Under the pieces are notes generated by a model, which saw only the letters and a program-made list of their open reading frames with translations, made no database searches and was not told the origin of the DNA. Below, piece by piece: positions 1 through 6,330 of a stretch of 6,393 bases of DNA. Each line of letters starts with the position of its first letter. The first letter of the stretch is position 1. The DNA is from Candidatus Omnitrophota bacterium (GTDB lineage Bacteria > Omnitrophota > Gorgyraeia > Gorgyraeales > Gorgyraeaceae). Made by a program: the position numbers and the translations under genes. The stretch is taken from NCBI GenBank assembly GCA_013202925.1, contig JABMRA010000071.1, forward strand, positions 1 through 6,393, written 5' to 3'.

Positions 1-124
1 CACCTGACGGCCCCACCACGCTAACGGTCTCTCCTTTACCTACCTCAAGGTCTATGCCTTTTAAGACACGCAGGTCTTTTTTGCCGTCTCTATATATTTT
101 ATGAATCCCTTTAGCGCGTAGCAT
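1..124 (-). CDS. lolD: LolD-like ABC transporter ATP-binding protein, N-terminal fragment (cut by window edge)
   Basis: Only the first 41 codons are present; the gene runs off the left edge. The translation starts MLRAKGIHKIYRDGKK, followed by VLKGIDLEV, then GETVSVVGPSG. This is the usual opening of an ABC ATPase, with the aromatic A-loop Tyr at residue 11 and the start of the Walker A motif (GPSG) at 38-41. The VLKGIDL block and the spacing are most like LolD, the cytoplasmic ATPase that drives release of lipoproteins from the inner membrane through LolC/E; MacB- or FtsE-type ATPases are the alternatives. An in-frame TAA two codons upstream fixes ATG 124-122 as the first possible ATG. No good Shine-Dalgarno is visible; a small inverted repeat lies there instead. 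The 113-nt repeat-filled gap from cooS and the unrelated role suggest it is not part of the C1 operon. Confidence 0.75.
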   Translation of the reverse strand, partial: MLRAKGIHKIYRDGKKDLRVLKGIDLEVGKGETVSVVGPSG

Positions 125-126
125 TA

Positions 127-149
127 ATTAACTCGCTTCGCTCGTTAAT
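127..149. repeat. Short inverted repeat before the lolD-like start
   Basis: The arms attaac (127-132) and gttaat (144-149) are exact 6-bp complements around an 11-nt GC-rich spacer (tcgcttcgctc). The repeat ends two bases from the ATG of the lolD-like gene, where a ribosome binding site would be expected. It could be a remnant of a palindromic repeat or a weak translational control hairpin; neither can be decided from sequence alone. Confidence 0.45.
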
Positions 150-258
150 ACACAGATAATCGCAGATTTCGTACAAGACTCGCGTTTTACAGATGAACAC
201 AGATAAAGACGACTACATCTGTGATCATCTGTATCTTTTAATCTGTGCTAATCTGCGT
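150..258. repeat. Nested inverted repeat of ATCTGTG-type units, overlapping the 3' end of cooS
   Basis: The inner arms are 188-204 and 217-233, 17 bp with one mismatch (acagatgaacacagat against atctgtgatcatctgt) around a 12-nt loop. The outer arms are 150-168 and 240-258, imperfect at about 15 of 19 positions. All four arms are variants of one unit containing ATCTGTG or ATCTGCG. The right outer arm lies inside cooS and encodes its last six residues and part of its stop codon. No run of T follows the stem in the direction of cooS transcription, so it is not a standard intrinsic terminator, though the hairpin could protect the mRNA 3' end. Repeats of this flavour are, from memory, scattered in many environmental bacterial genomes. 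No protein is encoded in the element. Confidence 0.75.
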
Positions 259-2157
259 AATCGTTTTTTTCAGCTTTAGCGCTGCGCGTTTTTTATCAAT
301 GTGCTCTATCATGAGGTGCGCGGCCTTTATCGGGTCTTCTTCAAAGGCAAATCTTCCGCCTACAATATCCTCGAGTTCGCCGCATATATAATCCGTAACA
401 TTTTTGCTGCCCAGGACAGGCTGAGCCCCTCCAAAAACCGTAAAGACGCCTGAAGCCACAAAATACATGCCTATTGATATGGCCTTCTGGCTCATCCACT
501 CCGGAGCCGCGCCTGCTGCCGGTAAGTCAGAGATGTCCTCGCCCAGGCCTCCTTCTTTAACTACCTCGGCCGCGGCGATTAGAATGCGGGAATTATCCAC
601 GCACGAACCTACGTGCAGGACAGGCGGTATGCCGACTGTTTCGCAGACCTCCCTCAATCCTGGCCCTGCAAATTCCAGTGCCGCCTCAGGCGTCATCAGG
701 CCTGCTTTAGCGCATGCAATAGCTGAGCAGCCTGTCTGCAAGACAATGACGTCGTTCTTGATCAATTCCTTTACCATCTCGATGTGGGCCCAGTCGTGCT
801 TGATCTTGGGATTGTTGCAGCCGACCACTCCGCCTATGCCGCGGATCCTGCCGGAAATAATAGCGTCGTTCAGCGGACGGTAGGTAGCTCTGAAGCGGCC
901 GCCGAGAATGGTCTTTATCTGTTCCGCCGTAAAACCAGCCACCAGGTCCATGGTCTCCTTCGGGATGTTCACCCTGCTTTTATCTCTTTTTTTATAATTT
1001 CCCACTGCCCGTTTGATAATGGACTTTGCGATCTCAAAGGCGCGTTCCTCCTTGAACTCTATATGCGTAACGCCTGGAAATTTTAGCTTGGGCGAGGTAG
1101 TGACTATCTCTGTATGAAAAGATGAGGCAAGCCCTGTCAATGCAGGCATAATACACTGCACATCCACCATCATCAGTTCTACTGAACCAGTCATGATAGC
1201 GAGCTCCTGCTGCAGGAAATTTCCGGCAGTGTGAATGCCGTGCCGCATCAAGATCTCATTGGCGGTACAGCACATACCCACCAGGTTTATGCCCTCTGCG
1301 CCCTGAGCCTGAGCCAGTTTAATCAATTCCGGATCACTGGCTGCCTTAAGCGCCATCTCAGATAGGGTCGGCTCATGGCCATGCACTACAACATTGACAT
1401 GGTCTTCCTTTAATACGCCCAGGTTGACCTTGCTGCGTATCGGCGCGGGACTGCCGAGCATTATATCCTGTAAATCCGTCGCTATCATAGAACCGCCCCA
1501 GCCATCGCCCAGTGAACAGCGCAGTCCATGCAGTATTATATTTTTGTAATCATTGTCGACCCCCATATGAATCCTGTGCAAGGATTCGACTATCTCGCGA
1601 TCTATGCCGCGAGGTACGATACCTAACTTTCTCCATACATCAAGCCGTTTTTTTGGGGCCCTTGAAGGGAATTTTAATTCGCCGTGTTGTTGTCCGAATT
1701 CGGCCAATGCCTTTTCAGCCACTTCCTTGGCCAACTGGATGTCTGTTTTCCCCTCAACAGGGATCCCGTAGATACCGGCTGTCTCTATCAGCTTGACCCT
1801 GTCAGCAATACCGTAGTCATGGGCCTCACCGCTGCCAACAAGCGCCAATGTGTGAGCCACGTCCCTGCCATGGTCTGAATGTGCAGCTGCGCCGACTGCT
1901 ATGTGGCCCAGTAAGTTTCTTGCCACAATAGTATCAGCATTCGCGCCGCAAACACCGGCCTGCGGCCCTTCTCCAAACGGATCTATCCTGCACGGGCCCA
2001 TGCTGCAATTCCTGCAGCAGATGCCCAGCTCTCCGAATCCGCATTGCGGCTGCATCGCCTCAAGCCTGTCCCACGCAAGCTGGACAGAATCCTTTTCAGC
2101 CTGTTTCAACATCTGCTGAGACGCCTTATCTATTGAGCGTTGTAAATACTTTGCCAT
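238..2157 (-). CDS. cooS: Ni,Fe carbon monoxide dehydrogenase catalytic subunit
   Basis: This cytoplasmic, normally homodimeric enzyme interconverts CO and CO2, supplying CO to acetyl-CoA synthase or electrons to ferredoxin. The 639 residues are full length. Cys39 and Cys47 match the D-cluster ligands, and Cys48, Cys51, Cys56 and Cys70 the B-cluster, all at the same numbers as in Carboxydothermus CODH-II. The C-cluster set is complete: His261 (VHGH), Cys297 in GMCCTAN, Cys335, Cys447 (GCNN), Cys477 and Cys519 (GSCVDNSR). Catalytic His93 and Lys558 (SQKAIS, equivalent to Lys563) are present. The proton-channel series reads H93, H96, D99, H102, with Asp in place of the third His. The start is set by TCCTCC at 2163-2168 (GGAGGA in the mRNA), 5 nt before ATG. 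It follows metF by 33 nt, so it looks co-transcribed with the folate genes. With no acs genes in view, I cannot tell whether it partners with acetyl-CoA synthase or acts alone (acsA would be the other name). Its last residues derive from a repeat. Confidence 0.97.
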   Translation of the reverse strand: MAKYLQRSIDKASQQMLKQAEKDSVQLAWDRLEAMQPQCGFGELGICCRNCSMGPCRIDPFGEGPQAGVCGANADTIVARNLLGHIAVGAAAHSDHGRDVAHTLALVGSGEAHDYGIADRVKLIETAGIYGIPVEGKTDIQLAKEVAEKALAEFGQQHGELKFPSRAPKKRLDVWRKLGIVPRGIDREIVESLHRIHMGVDNDYKNIILHGLRCSLGDGWGGSMIATDLQDIMLGSPAPIRSKVNLGVLKEDHVNVVVHGHEPTLSEMALKAASDPELIKLAQAQGAEGINLVGMCCTANEILMRHGIHTAGNFLQQELAIMTGSVELMMVDVQCIMPALTGLASSFHTEIVTTSPKLKFPGVTHIEFKEERAFEIAKSIIKRAVGNYKKRDKSRVNIPKETMDLVAGFTAEQIKTILGGRFRATYRPLNDAIISGRIRGIGGVVGCNNPKIKHDWAHIEMVKELIKNDVIVLQTGCSAIACAKAGLMTPEAALEFAGPGLREVCETVGIPPVLHVGSCVDNSRILIAAAEVVKEGGLGEDISDLPAAGAAPEWMSQKAISIGMYFVASGVFTVFGGAQPVLGSKNVTDYICGELEDIVGGRFAFEEDPIKAAHLMIEHIDKKRAALKLKKTITQISTD

Positions 2158-2190
2158 ATTAGTCCTCCATTATTCAGATGTCTTCTGGCT

Positions 2191-3057
2191 TTACAGTCCC
2201 GCCGCATCCAGTACGAGCGGCACTTTTTTATCCCAGCCAATGGGCATTATGTGGATGCCCCGGCACATTGGTTTTAATTCCTTGATGAGCCGCGCCGCGA
2301 TCTCTATTGATGCGGCGCTCTTATCCTGCGTTTTGCTCATTTCTTCAATGAGGGCCTCGGGCACGAATACGCCGCTCACGTTTTTATTCATATACTTTGC
2401 CATGCCAGCGGATTTTAGAAGCACTATCCCTGCGATAATCGTGGTCTTCAGGTGTTTTGCTGCGTCGAGAAATTTTTTAAATAGCCCGATGTCGTAGACC
2501 GCCTGCGTCTGGAAAAACAGCGCGCCGGAGGCGATCTTTTTCTCCATCTTCATTATCTCCGGCTCCAGCGGGTCTGCCCCGGGATTCACGACCGCGCCTG
2601 TGCAAAACTTCGGAGCGCCCTTTAATTCCTTGCCGGCCATGTCCTTTCCTGACTCCAGGAGCCGGATCGTCTCGAGGAGCTGGATCGAATCCAGGTCAAA
2701 CACAGGTTTTGCCTGTGGGTGGTCGCCGAGCGTTGTGTGGTCGCCTGTCAGGGCCAGCACGTTTTCCACGCCCAAGACCGCGGCTGAAAGCAGGTCTGAC
2801 TGCAAGGCCAGGCGGTTCCTGTCCCTGCACGTTACCTGAAATACCGGCTCCATGCCGCGTTCAAGCAAAAGGCGGCAAATAGCCAGCGAACCCACGCGCA
2901 TGACCGAACTCTGCAAATCTGTAACATTTATCGCATCCACCTTACCTTTAATAAGATCAGCGTCCTTTAACATCTCTTCGATGTCAGTGCCCTTTGGCGG
3001 GCCGATCTCAGAGGTAAGAATAAACTTGCCCTGCTTGATCTTTTCACATAAACTCAT
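2191..3057 (-). CDS. metF: 5,10-methylenetetrahydrofolate reductase, short MetF type
   Basis: This flavoprotein TIM barrel reduces methylene-THF to methyl-THF, the last step of the methyl branch. The 288 residues are about the length of the E. coli MetF catalytic domain. Visible family motifs are SEIGPPKG (16-23) with the catalytic Glu at 17, VTCRDRNRLALQSDLL (75-90), LALTGDH (101-107), FFQTQAVYD (181-189) and the closing GIHIMPIGWDKKVP (267-280). ATG 3057-3055 is preceded by AAGGAA (3064-3069) at good spacing. The gene lies 45 nt after folD, and that gap is largely an inverted repeat; cooS follows after 33 nt. In acetogens such as Acetobacterium and Moorella, the short MetF works with MetV and, in some, with RnfC2 or Hdr/Mvh-type subunits. 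None of these is in this window, so its electron donor is unknown from here. Confidence 0.95.
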   Translation of the reverse strand: MSLCEKIKQGKFILTSEIGPPKGTDIEEMLKDADLIKGKVDAINVTDLQSSVMRVGSLAICRLLLERGMEPVFQVTCRDRNRLALQSDLLSAAVLGVENVLALTGDHTTLGDHPQAKPVFDLDSIQLLETIRLLESGKDMAGKELKGAPKFCTGAVVNPGADPLEPEIMKMEKKIASGALFFQTQAVYDIGLFKKFLDAAKHLKTTIIAGIVLLKSAGMAKYMNKNVSGVFVPEALIEEMSKTQDKSAASIEIAARLIKELKPMCRGIHIMPIGWDKKVPLVLDAAGL

Positions 3058-3080
3058 TTTAACTTCCTTATAACAACGCG

Positions 3081-3146
3081 TTCAGAAGACAGAGGACGGA
3101 AGTCAGAGGTCAGATTTTTTCTGTCTTCTGTCTTCTGACTTCTGAA
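3081..3146. repeat. Inverted repeat of CAGAAGACAG-type units spanning the folD stop codon
   Basis: The arms 3081-3106 and 3121-3146 are 26 nt each and complementary at about 22 positions, separated by a 14-nt loop ending in six T on the plus strand. Each arm is itself made of short direct repeats: TCTTCTG occurs at 3124-3130 and 3131-3137, with related units alongside. On the folD mRNA this would form a long hairpin beginning inside the coding region and running past the stop codon. No T-run follows it in the transcript, so termination is unlikely. It may tune mRNA stability or metF expression, or it may be an inserted non-autonomous palindromic element. Confidence 0.8.
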
Positions 3147-3996
3147 TCTTAAATGCCTCAACGAGATTCCGCATCAGCATCGCCACTGTCAACGGGCCGA
3201 CCCCGCCCGGGACAGGCGTGATATACGAGGCCCTTTCCTGCGCCTTTTCAAATTCCACGTCGCCTACAAGTTTTCCTTCGACGCGGTTGATGCCTACGTC
3301 GATCACGATCGCGCCCTGTTTTATCCATTCGCCTTTTACAAGGCCTGCCTTTCCCACGGCTACTATCAGGATCTCCGCCTTTTTTACGAACTCGGGCAGG
3401 TCGCCCCTTTCGCCTGTTGCGATGTGACACACGGTCGTTGTCACGAATCTGTTCAGGAGTAAAAGCGCCAGCGGTTTGCCAACGATCTCGCTATGCCCTA
3501 CGACCACTGCCTCTTTGCCGTAGAGCTTCAAGCCTTCTATTGAATCCAGGATCTCCATGCACGCGACTGCTGTGCACGGCAGGACCTTTGCATTGCCAAA
3601 CACGATCTCTCCCATGTTCTGCGGGTGCACTGCCTCTACGTCCTTTGCGGGCAAGATGTATCGCGGGACCGATTTCGCATCAATGTGCGAAGGAAGAGGC
3701 ATCTGCACTATTATGCCGTTCACGCCTTTGTCTTTGTTCAGTTTATCAATGGCCCTGACCAGATCGTCCTGCGAGGCCTCCTCTGCCAATTTTTCAATGT
3801 GATAATCTATGCCGAGATCCTCGGCGTTCTTTCTCTGGGATTTTAGATACACCTCTGAGGAGGGATTTTCGCCGACCTGGACGCTGACCAGTTTAGGAGT
3901 CATCTTATGTTTGGACTTTAATCCCTCCACTTCTTTTTTTATGTCTTCCTTTATAGTTGCGGCAAGCGCCTTGCCATCGATGAGTTTTGCTGGCAT
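3103..3996 (-). CDS. folD: Methylene-THF dehydrogenase (FolD family) with altered cyclohydrolase residues
   Basis: FolD normally oxidises methylene-THF and hydrolyses methenyl-THF; in the Wood-Ljungdahl direction it reduces methenyl-THF to methylene-THF. The fold is complete: folate domain with VGENPSSEVYL (41-51) and GIIVQMPLP (94-102), nucleotide-binding VVGHSEIVGKP (165-175), VIDVGINR (231-238) and the signature PVPGGVGPLTVAML (261-274). The key departure is at the active site. The usual Y-x-x-x-K reads YLKSQ, giving Gln54 (codon CAG) for the catalytic Lys, and KDVDGFHP reads KDVEAVHP, giving Glu121 for Asp. Gln98 is kept. Lys at this position is required for cyclohydrolase activity in the human enzyme, so I infer a dehydrogenase-only enzyme working with the adjacent FchA. 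The start ATG lies 2 nt after the fchA stop, and the binding site (AAAGGA, 4007-4012) is inside fchA, suggesting translational coupling. Residues 284-297 are encoded by a repeat and are not part of the family fold. Confidence 0.95.
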   Translation of the reverse strand: MPAKLIDGKALAATIKEDIKKEVEGLKSKHKMTPKLVSVQVGENPSSEVYLKSQRKNAEDLGIDYHIEKLAEEASQDDLVRAIDKLNKDKGVNGIIVQMPLPSHIDAKSVPRYILPAKDVEAVHPQNMGEIVFGNAKVLPCTAVACMEILDSIEGLKLYGKEAVVVGHSEIVGKPLALLLLNRFVTTTVCHIATGERGDLPEFVKKAEILIVAVGKAGLVKGEWIKQGAIVIDVGINRVEGKLVGDVEFEKAQERASYITPVPGGVGPLTVAMLMRNLVEAFKIQKSEDRRQKKSDL

Positions 3997-3998
3997 GA

Positions 3999-4598
3999 CT
4001 ATTTCATCCTTTCCTTTGTCTTTAAAATCGCGTCTTTGTATAAAAGCGCTATGTCTTTTTTCAGGACGGCGAGGACGGCCTTTTCTTTTTCTACAAATGC
4101 CTTATCCTCCATGCCGTTGAGATTGATCTCGCAATTGAATGCGCCGGAATTAAACGCTGCGTTCAGAAGCTCTGCGCCGCAGCCAACGTCTGTTATTAAG
4201 CGGTCGTTCCCTTTTTCAGAAAGCCCCGGGGCGTTTTCCATCGCATCCCTGGAAAACCTGCAAATCTTTAAACAAATATCATAGCCATATTTCAGCGCTT
4301 TATCAATTATTTTTTTATCTTTTGTTTTAAAAGCATCTCGTATCTTGGAATACGCAGATACATCCTCGTCCACTAACTGTCTGAATCCTTCTTCGATTTT
4401 TTTCAAAGAGCCGAGGTACGTCTGGACCTGGGCCTCAACAGCCTTGTATTTTTCATTGCCAATGGTGAAATTGCAAACCATCTCGAGCAGGGCTGTACCG
4501 ATCGCGCCGCAGAGCGCAGCTGCGCTGCCTCCGCCGGGGGTAGGCTTGCGCGCCGCAAGATCTTCAATATATTTCTTAATAGATCCATCTATATACAT
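3999..4598 (-). CDS. fchA: Methenyltetrahydrofolate cyclohydrolase, formiminotransferase-cyclodeaminase C-terminal family
   Basis: This protein interconverts formyl-THF and methenyl-THF, the step between Fhs and FolD. It belongs to the all-helical FTCD_C family, usually about 200 residues, and has 199 here. Visible motifs are KPTPGGGSAAA (18-28), the glycine-rich loop near the start; LVDEDVSAY (75-83), fitting the family's D-x-x-A-Y/F motif; and TDVGCGAELLNAAF (136-149) with NCEINL (155-160). An open frame extends upstream to 4715, but those 39 extra residues lie over the end of fhs and look nothing like the family. I therefore start at ATG 4598-4596 (MYIDGSIKKYIEDL), which has AAAGGAAG just upstream and leaves a 20-nt gap from fhs. 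A bare cyclodeaminase domain beside fhs and folD is the acetogen arrangement and argues for the cyclohydrolase role rather than histidine degradation. Confidence 0.93.
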   Translation of the reverse strand: MYIDGSIKKYIEDLAARKPTPGGGSAAALCGAIGTALLEMVCNFTIGNEKYKAVEAQVQTYLGSLKKIEEGFRQLVDEDVSAYSKIRDAFKTKDKKIIDKALKYGYDICLKICRFSRDAMENAPGLSEKGNDRLITDVGCGAELLNAAFNSGAFNCEINLNGMEDKAFVEKEKAVLAVLKKDIALLYKDAILKTKERMK

Positions 4599-4600
4599 AT

Positions 4601-4608
4601 CTTCCTTT
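4601..4608 (-). promoter_or_regulatory. Shine-Dalgarno site that sets the fchA start
   Basis: The minus strand reads AAAGGAAG two bases before ATG 4598. The GGA core lies about 4 nt from the start codon. This supports the 199-residue protein over the longer open frame that begins inside fhs. Confidence 0.8.
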
Positions 4609-4618
4609 CGGCAGGTGG

Positions 4619-6328
4619 TTAAAAAAGTCCCCTGACCTTGCCGTCTTTGTCGATATCCACCTTTGTGCCGGCAGGGCAGCTCGGCAACCCCGGCATGGTG
4701 CGCATAGTACCGCATAAAGGATACAGGAATCCAGCGCCTGCCGAGACCCTGATGTCCCTTACAGGCAACGTAAATCCCCGCGGCCTGCCTTTTAGAGTCG
4801 GATCGTGCGAAAGCGAAAGGTGCGTCTTTGCCATGTTGATAGGCAGTTTATCGTAGCCCTGCTCTGTATAATATTTTATTTTCTTTTCTGCCTCTTCGGA
4901 ATACTCGACATCCTTTGCCCCGTAGATCTTCTTCGCTATTGTCTCTATCTTTTCCTTTATTGGCGCCTCCAGCGGGTACAGGAATTTAAAATCGGACTTC
5001 TGGCCGCACATCTTTACAACTGCCCTTGCAAGGTCTTCCCCGCCTTCACCGCCTTTTTCCCAGACCTCGCTCAGGGCCACATCCATAGCTCCTGATGCTT
5101 TGGCAATTGCTCTTATCGCGGCTATTTCCTTTTCTGTATCGTACAGAAATCTATTTATCGCCACGACTACTGGTACGCCAAAGAGTTTTAAGTTCTCGAT
5201 GTGCTTAACAAGGTTCTCCGCGCCTTTTATCACGGCAGCCACATTTTCCTTTTTAACAAGTACCATGTCCATCGGCCTGCCGGGTATTGCCTCGAATCCC
5301 CCTCCGTGCATCTTTAATGCCTTTACAGTGCATACCAGCACGACCCCGTCCGGCGGCTTAAGGCCCTTGGAGCGGCATTTGATATCCATGAACTTCTCAG
5401 CGCCGCAATCAGCGCCAAAACCACTTTCAGTAACAACGTAATCCGCGAGCCTCAACGCGATCATGTCAGCCAGGACAGAATTATTGCCATGGGCAATGTT
5501 GGCAAAAGGGCCTGCGTGCATGATGCAGGGCGTGTTTTCGGTGGTCTGGATCAGGTTCGGCTTGAGAGCGTCTTTTAAAAGTACTGTCATTGCGCCCGCG
5601 CACTTCAGGTCCTCGGCTGTAACAGGTTTGCCGTCTTTGGTAGAGGCGACCACCATCCTGCCAAGTCTCTGTCTTAGATCAGTCAGGCCTTCTGCCAGCG
5701 CCAGGATAGCCATGACCTCGCTGGCCACTGTTATGTCAAAACCCGTGTCCCTTGGTACCCCGTTTTCTTTTCCGCCGAGGCCGATCTTTATCTGCCTGAG
5801 TGCCCTGTCGCTTATGTCAACGCACCGCCTGGTAACTATTGAATCAGGATCTATGCCCAGCGCATTGCCTTTTAACAAATGATTGTCGATGAACGCGGCC
5901 AGGAGATTGTTTGCCGCGCCGACTGCATGGATGTCGCCCGTGAAATGCAGGTTTATATCCTCCATGGGGAGGACCTGTGAATAGCCGCCTCCTGCAGCGC
6001 CGCCTTTTATTCCAAAAACAGGCCCCATTGAGGGCTGGCGCAGGGTCGTAATGACTTTTTTGCCGATCCGCGCAAGGCCTAAGCTCAGTCCGATGGTGGT
6101 GACTGTTTTGCCCTCACCCAGCGGCGTAGGCGTAACAGCTGTAACATCAATAAATTTTCCCAGGGGTCTGTTTTTAAGGCGGTCTAAAATGGAGAGGGAG
6201 ATCTTTGCCTTGTATTTTCCGTAGAGTTCGAGCTCGTCTTCCCTGATCCCTATCTGGCGGGCGATTTCAATGATTGGTTTTACTCTTGCGGCTTGCGCAA
6301 TCTCGAGGTCACAGGGAACGTTCTTCAC
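4619..6328 (-). CDS. fhs: Formate-tetrahydrofolate ligase (formyl-THF synthetase)
   Basis: This enzyme uses ATP to join formate to THF through a formyl-phosphate intermediate, the entry step of the methyl branch. At 569 residues from GTG 6328 it matches the usual 555-570. Motifs (numbered from that GTG) are the N-terminal DLEIAQAARVKPI (7-19), ELYGKYKAKISL (34-45), the P-loop TPTPLGEGKT (66-75), GIKGGAAGGGYSQV (106-119), NLHFTGDIHAV (126-136), GPFANIAHG (273-281), SEVWEKGGEGG (420-430) and MPGLPSCPAG (545-554). The start is GTG: GGGAGG ends 5 nt before it, and homologues begin near here. The open frame extends to a TTG at 6355 within a hairpin, which I reject. Residue 98 is Gln in LRQPSMGP, where the Moorella acetogen enzyme has Glu; human C1-THF synthase also has Gln. 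It is the first clear gene of the cluster, and fchA follows after 20 nt. Confidence 0.97.
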   Translation of the reverse strand: MKNVPCDLEIAQAARVKPIIEIARQIGIREDELELYGKYKAKISLSILDRLKNRPLGKFIDVTAVTPTPLGEGKTVTTIGLSLGLARIGKKVITTLRQPSMGPVFGIKGGAAGGGYSQVLPMEDINLHFTGDIHAVGAANNLLAAFIDNHLLKGNALGIDPDSIVTRRCVDISDRALRQIKIGLGGKENGVPRDTGFDITVASEVMAILALAEGLTDLRQRLGRMVVASTKDGKPVTAEDLKCAGAMTVLLKDALKPNLIQTTENTPCIMHAGPFANIAHGNNSVLADMIALRLADYVVTESGFGADCGAEKFMDIKCRSKGLKPPDGVVLVCTVKALKMHGGGFEAIPGRPMDMVLVKKENVAAVIKGAENLVKHIENLKLFGVPVVVAINRFLYDTEKEIAAIRAIAKASGAMDVALSEVWEKGGEGGEDLARAVVKMCGQKSDFKFLYPLEAPIKEKIETIAKKIYGAKDVEYSEEAEKKIKYYTEQGYDKLPINMAKTHLSLSHDPTLKGRPRGFTLPVRDIRVSAGAGFLYPLCGTMRTMPGLPSCPAGTKVDIDKDGKVRGLF

Positions 6329-6330
6329 AC

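Noticed and set aside
150..237. Intrinsic terminator after cooS
   Set aside because: The stem is strong, but no run of T follows it in the direction of cooS transcription; it fits a palindromic repeat better.
467..883. Plus-strand open frames such as 467-883, 5463-5882 and 3417-3758
   Set aside because: They lie antisense to well-identified genes, have no family likeness or convincing binding sites, and are explained by codon bias on the opposite strand.
238..2157. Disrupted or partial CODH
   Set aside because: All cluster ligands, His93 and the catalytic Lys are present and the length is normal; only the short repeat-derived tail is unusual.
2175..2187. Possible remnant of the folD repeat in the metF-cooS gap (tgtcttctg at 2179-2187 also occurs at 3122-3130)
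   Set aside because: A 9-nt match to a low-complexity repeat is easily chance, and the local hairpin has only 4-bp arms.
4599..4715. N-terminal extension of fchA (39 extra residues from ATG 4715)
   Set aside because: It overlaps the conserved C-terminus of fhs in another frame, has no likeness to the FTCD_C family, and a well-placed Shine-Dalgarno precedes ATG 4598.
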